Shown: positions 13,755-15,228 of the stretch, in pieces | Layout: every line of letters begins with the position of its first letter | How positions within the stretch are numbered: position 1 is the stretch's first letter | NCBI GenBank assembly: GCA_964567475.1 | Contig: CAZMMV010000037.1 | Coordinates: forward strand, 1 to 15,228 | From: CAZMMV01 sp964567475 | GTDB taxonomy: Bacteria > Bacillota > Clostridia > Tissierellales > Tissierellaceae | Direction: 5' to 3' | DNA length: 15,228 nt | Made by a program: the position numbers and the translations under genes | The notes under the pieces: model-generated | The model's input: the letters and a program-made list of their open reading frames with translations, nothing else | The model's database searches: none | Told to the model about the DNA's origin: nothing

Positions 13755-14093
13755 ATGAGAAAAGTTGCTTTTTTCGCATTTAAGGGAGAAAAAATGTGCT
13801 TTACACATATTTTATTAAATGCATTAGATTTACATGAAAAGGGTGTAGATACTAAGATAATTATGGAGGGTGAAGCAGTAAAATTAATTAAGGTATTAGA
13901 AGAGGAAGAAAACAAACTTTACAAAAAGGTTAAAGATTTAGCTTTGTTTGACAGTATATGCAAAGCATGTTCAGCAAAGATGGGTGTATTAGAATACAAT
14001 GAAAATTGTGGTATAGCTTTAAAAGGTAATCTTCAAGGACATCCAGCTATGTATGATTATATAAAAGAGGGATATGAAATTATTACATTATAA
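13755..14093 (+). CDS. DsrE-like small cytoplasmic protein
   Basis: A 112-aa soluble protein with the alternating beta-alpha pattern of the DsrE/DsrF-like fold. It begins KVAFFAFKGEKMCFTHILLN and continues with NALDLHEKG, IIMEGEAVKLIKVLEE, FDSICKACSAKMGV and PAMYDYIKEGYEIITL. Cysteines are at 15, 69, 72 and 85. The Cys69-x-x-Cys72 pair and the following Ser-Ala-Lys-Met are likely functional, for sulfur relay or thiol chemistry, but no reaction is proven. GGGAGG lies 7 nt before the ATG. Its stop codon is inside a 48-nt hairpin that may end the transcript. It stands alone between the exchanger and the thioesterase. Confidence 0.78.
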   Translation: MRKVAFFAFKGEKMCFTHILLNALDLHEKGVDTKIIMEGEAVKLIKVLEEEENKLYKKVKDLALFDSICKACSAKMGVLEYNENCGIALKGNLQGHPAMYDYIKEGYEIITL

Positions 14094-14138
14094 GATAAGC
14101 AAAAGTAGCATCTATAGATGCTACTTTTGGTTATCTTA
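14091..14138. terminator. Long palindromic hairpin after the DsrE-like gene, probable terminator
   Basis: A 48-nt near-perfect palindrome: TAAGATAA (14091-14098) pairs with TTATCTTA (14131-14138), then one G-G mismatch (14099/14130), then CAAAAGTAGCATC and its complement about a tight centre at 14114/14115. There is only a T4 run inside the right arm and no T tail after the hairpin, so termination may be partial or bidirectional. It includes the stop codon of the DsrE-like gene. Confidence 0.6.
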
Positions 14139-14240
14139 GGGGTCTTAATAATCAGATTTTTCATCTATCGTAAGTATCTTTTAATAATAAAAAGTGATAT
14201 ACTAAATTAGTGTTATACATTTACCAAGGAGCTGATATAT

Positions 14241-14990
14241 TTGAATAAACATAGAAAGACCTTTTACATACCTTACTATGATACTTATAAGGATGGCAGT
14301 GTAACTCCATATAATATACTTAAATATTTTGGAGAGACATCAGCCTCCCATACAGATCAATCTTCATCTAAGAAAAAGGAAACTAGTAAATCAAATTATG
14401 GTTGGATGTTGTATAGATGGAAGGTTAAAATAGATAAATATCCTAAGGCTAAGGAAAAAATACATATTGATACTTGGGCTTCAAAGGTCGATAGGTTTTA
14501 TGCATATAGAGAATTTACAATATTAAATGAAGATGAAGAGATATTAGGTATAGCATCTACAGTTTGGATATTTGTAGATATGGAAAAGAAAAGGCCCATT
14601 AGGATTCCTGATAAATTTATAGAAAATATAGATATAATAAGTGAAAGTAATTTCAATGAATTTGAAGATTTTAAAGGAAAGATAGAAACTGATAGTTATA
14701 TAGAATTTATGGTTAGAAGAAGTGATATAGATTATAATAATCATGTGAATAATGCTAAATATTTATCATGGATATTGGAAAGTATACCAGATGATATCTT
14801 TGAAAATTATATGTTATATGAATTTGAAATTTTATATAAAAGAGAAATAAAATATGGAGATATTATTTTATCTAAAAATAAAGAATATGAAGTGAAAAAT
14901 AAGGAAGTATCATTTATTCATAAGATATCAGTTGGGAAAAGTCAAAAAGATCATGCTTATGGATTAACTAAATGGAAAAAAATGAGTTAG
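14241..14990 (+). CDS. Acyl-ACP thioesterase (FatA/FatB-like)
   Basis: A 249-aa cytosolic hydrolase that releases free fatty acids from acyl carrier protein. It has two hotdog halves. The N-terminal half has YYDTYKDGSVTPYNILKYF, NYGWMLYRWKVKIDKYP and IDTWASKVDRFYAYREF. The C-terminal half holds the catalytic motif DYNNHVNNAKYLSWILES with Asp164, Asn166 and His168, then LYKREIKYGD with Glu202. This matches the D-N-H-E residues of plant FatB. The position after Glu202 is Ile203 where plant enzymes have Cys. The TTG at 14241 is chosen because AAGGAG (14226-14231) sits 9 nt upstream. The size fits bacterial acyl-ACP thioesterases, which feed acids into membrane or secreted lipid pools; chain-length specificity is not evident. 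Confidence 0.9.
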   Translation: MNKHRKTFYIPYYDTYKDGSVTPYNILKYFGETSASHTDQSSSKKKETSKSNYGWMLYRWKVKIDKYPKAKEKIHIDTWASKVDRFYAYREFTILNEDEEILGIASTVWIFVDMEKKRPIRIPDKFIENIDIISESNFNEFEDFKGKIETDSYIEFMVRRSDIDYNNHVNNAKYLSWILESIPDDIFENYMLYEFEILYKREIKYGDIILSKNKEYEVKNKEVSFIHKISVGKSQKDHAYGLTKWKKMS

Positions 14991-15073
14991 CTACATGCTT
15001 ACAATTATTTAAAAGAAAATTTTAAATAATACTTGCATTATTCAAAATTCTGTGTTAATATTGCATTGTAGCT
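14989..15073. repeat. Nested inverted repeats after the thioesterase gene
   Basis: AGCTACATGC (14989-14998) pairs with GCATTGTAGCT (15063-15073) with one bulged T. Inside, ATTATTTAAAA (15004-15014) pairs with TTTTAAATAAT (15020-15030). The inner stem is all A-T with no T tail, so termination is doubtful. The outer pair brackets 64 nt that code for nothing visible and begins in the stop codon of the thioesterase. Confidence 0.35.
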
Positions 15074-15143
15074 TTAATTCGGAAGTAAATAAATCAATAC
15101 ACAATAATTTCTGGAAATACAGTGCATTCTCGCATATAGTAAA

Positions 15144-15205
15144 GAAATTTTATTGCTTGTATTTATTCAAAGAATTTTTACAGAGAATTAAAGAAATAAA
15201 ATTTC
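15144..15205 (+). promoter_or_regulatory. Inverted repeat abutting the ribosome binding site of the last gene
   Basis: GAAATTTTATT (15144-15154) and AATAAAATTTC (15195-15205) are 11-bp perfect arms around a 40-nt loop. The right arm ends one base before GGAGG (15206-15210). Folding in the mRNA could affect access to this site. It matches no riboswitch class I know. Confidence 0.35.
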
Positions 15206-15218
15206 GGAGGTATATGCA

Positions 15219-15228
15219 ATGAAAGGTA
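15219..15228 (+). CDS. Start of a gene cut off by the window edge
   Basis: ATG at 15219 (Met-Lys-Gly, then truncated) follows GGAGG (15206-15210) by 8 nt. The ATG at 15214 reaches a stop after two codons. Only three codons are available, so no function can be given. Confidence 0.6.

Noticed and set aside
13755..14093. Selenocysteine-containing DsrE-like protein
   Set aside because: The frame uses ordinary TGT/TGC cysteine codons and ends in TAA. No in-frame TGA with a following hairpin was seen in any gene here.

Overview
This is a low-GC, AT-biased stretch of what looks like a Firmicute chromosome, most likely an anaerobic member of the Clostridia or Tissierellia. Pointers are strong GGAGG-type ribosome binding sites, TTG/GTG starts, a selenocysteine tRNA (selC), a Mop-type molybdenum hydroxylase remnant, FeoAB ferrous iron uptake and an acyl-ACP thioesterase. 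The genus cannot be fixed from sequence alone. No IS element, phage gene, CRISPR array or other clear mobile DNA is visible.

Layout. (1) 1-910: the 3' end of a molybdenum-hydroxylase-like reading frame that appears to have lost most of its interior in frame, a convergent small membrane protein sharing its terminator, then selC with its own promoter and terminator. (2) 1129-5774: a complete livKHMGF operon, a branched-chain amino acid type ABC importer: lipoprotein, two permeases, two ATPases, tightly packed and partly overlapping. (3) 5775-6307: a gene-free stretch with a TTAATGTTAA repeat cluster and a 23-bp terminator hairpin. (4) 6308-9053: an OmpR-type response regulator, its histidine kinase (ATGA overlap) and a YugP-type membrane zinc metallopeptidase, closed by a terminator. 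(5) 9083-10145: a DUF1275 membrane protein and a YwbE-like small protein, ending in a palindrome shared with the opposing feo operon. (6) 10145-13641: a metal-ion locus. feoAB (minus strand) diverges from a CaCA-family cation exchanger (plus strand) whose leader is a yybP-ykoY manganese riboswitch, with consensus promoter, aptamer and overlapping terminator all visible. (7) 13755-14990: a DsrE-like cysteine-containing small protein and an acyl-ACP thioesterase, then the first codons of another gene at the right edge.

The strongest points are the manganese riboswitch in front of a CaCA exchanger whose first alpha motif departs from the calcium-binding consensus, and the doubly deleted but still open molybdenum hydroxylase remnant at the left edge. 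I do not see a wholly new multi-gene system. Family assignments and comparisons with reference sequences are from memory and were not searched.
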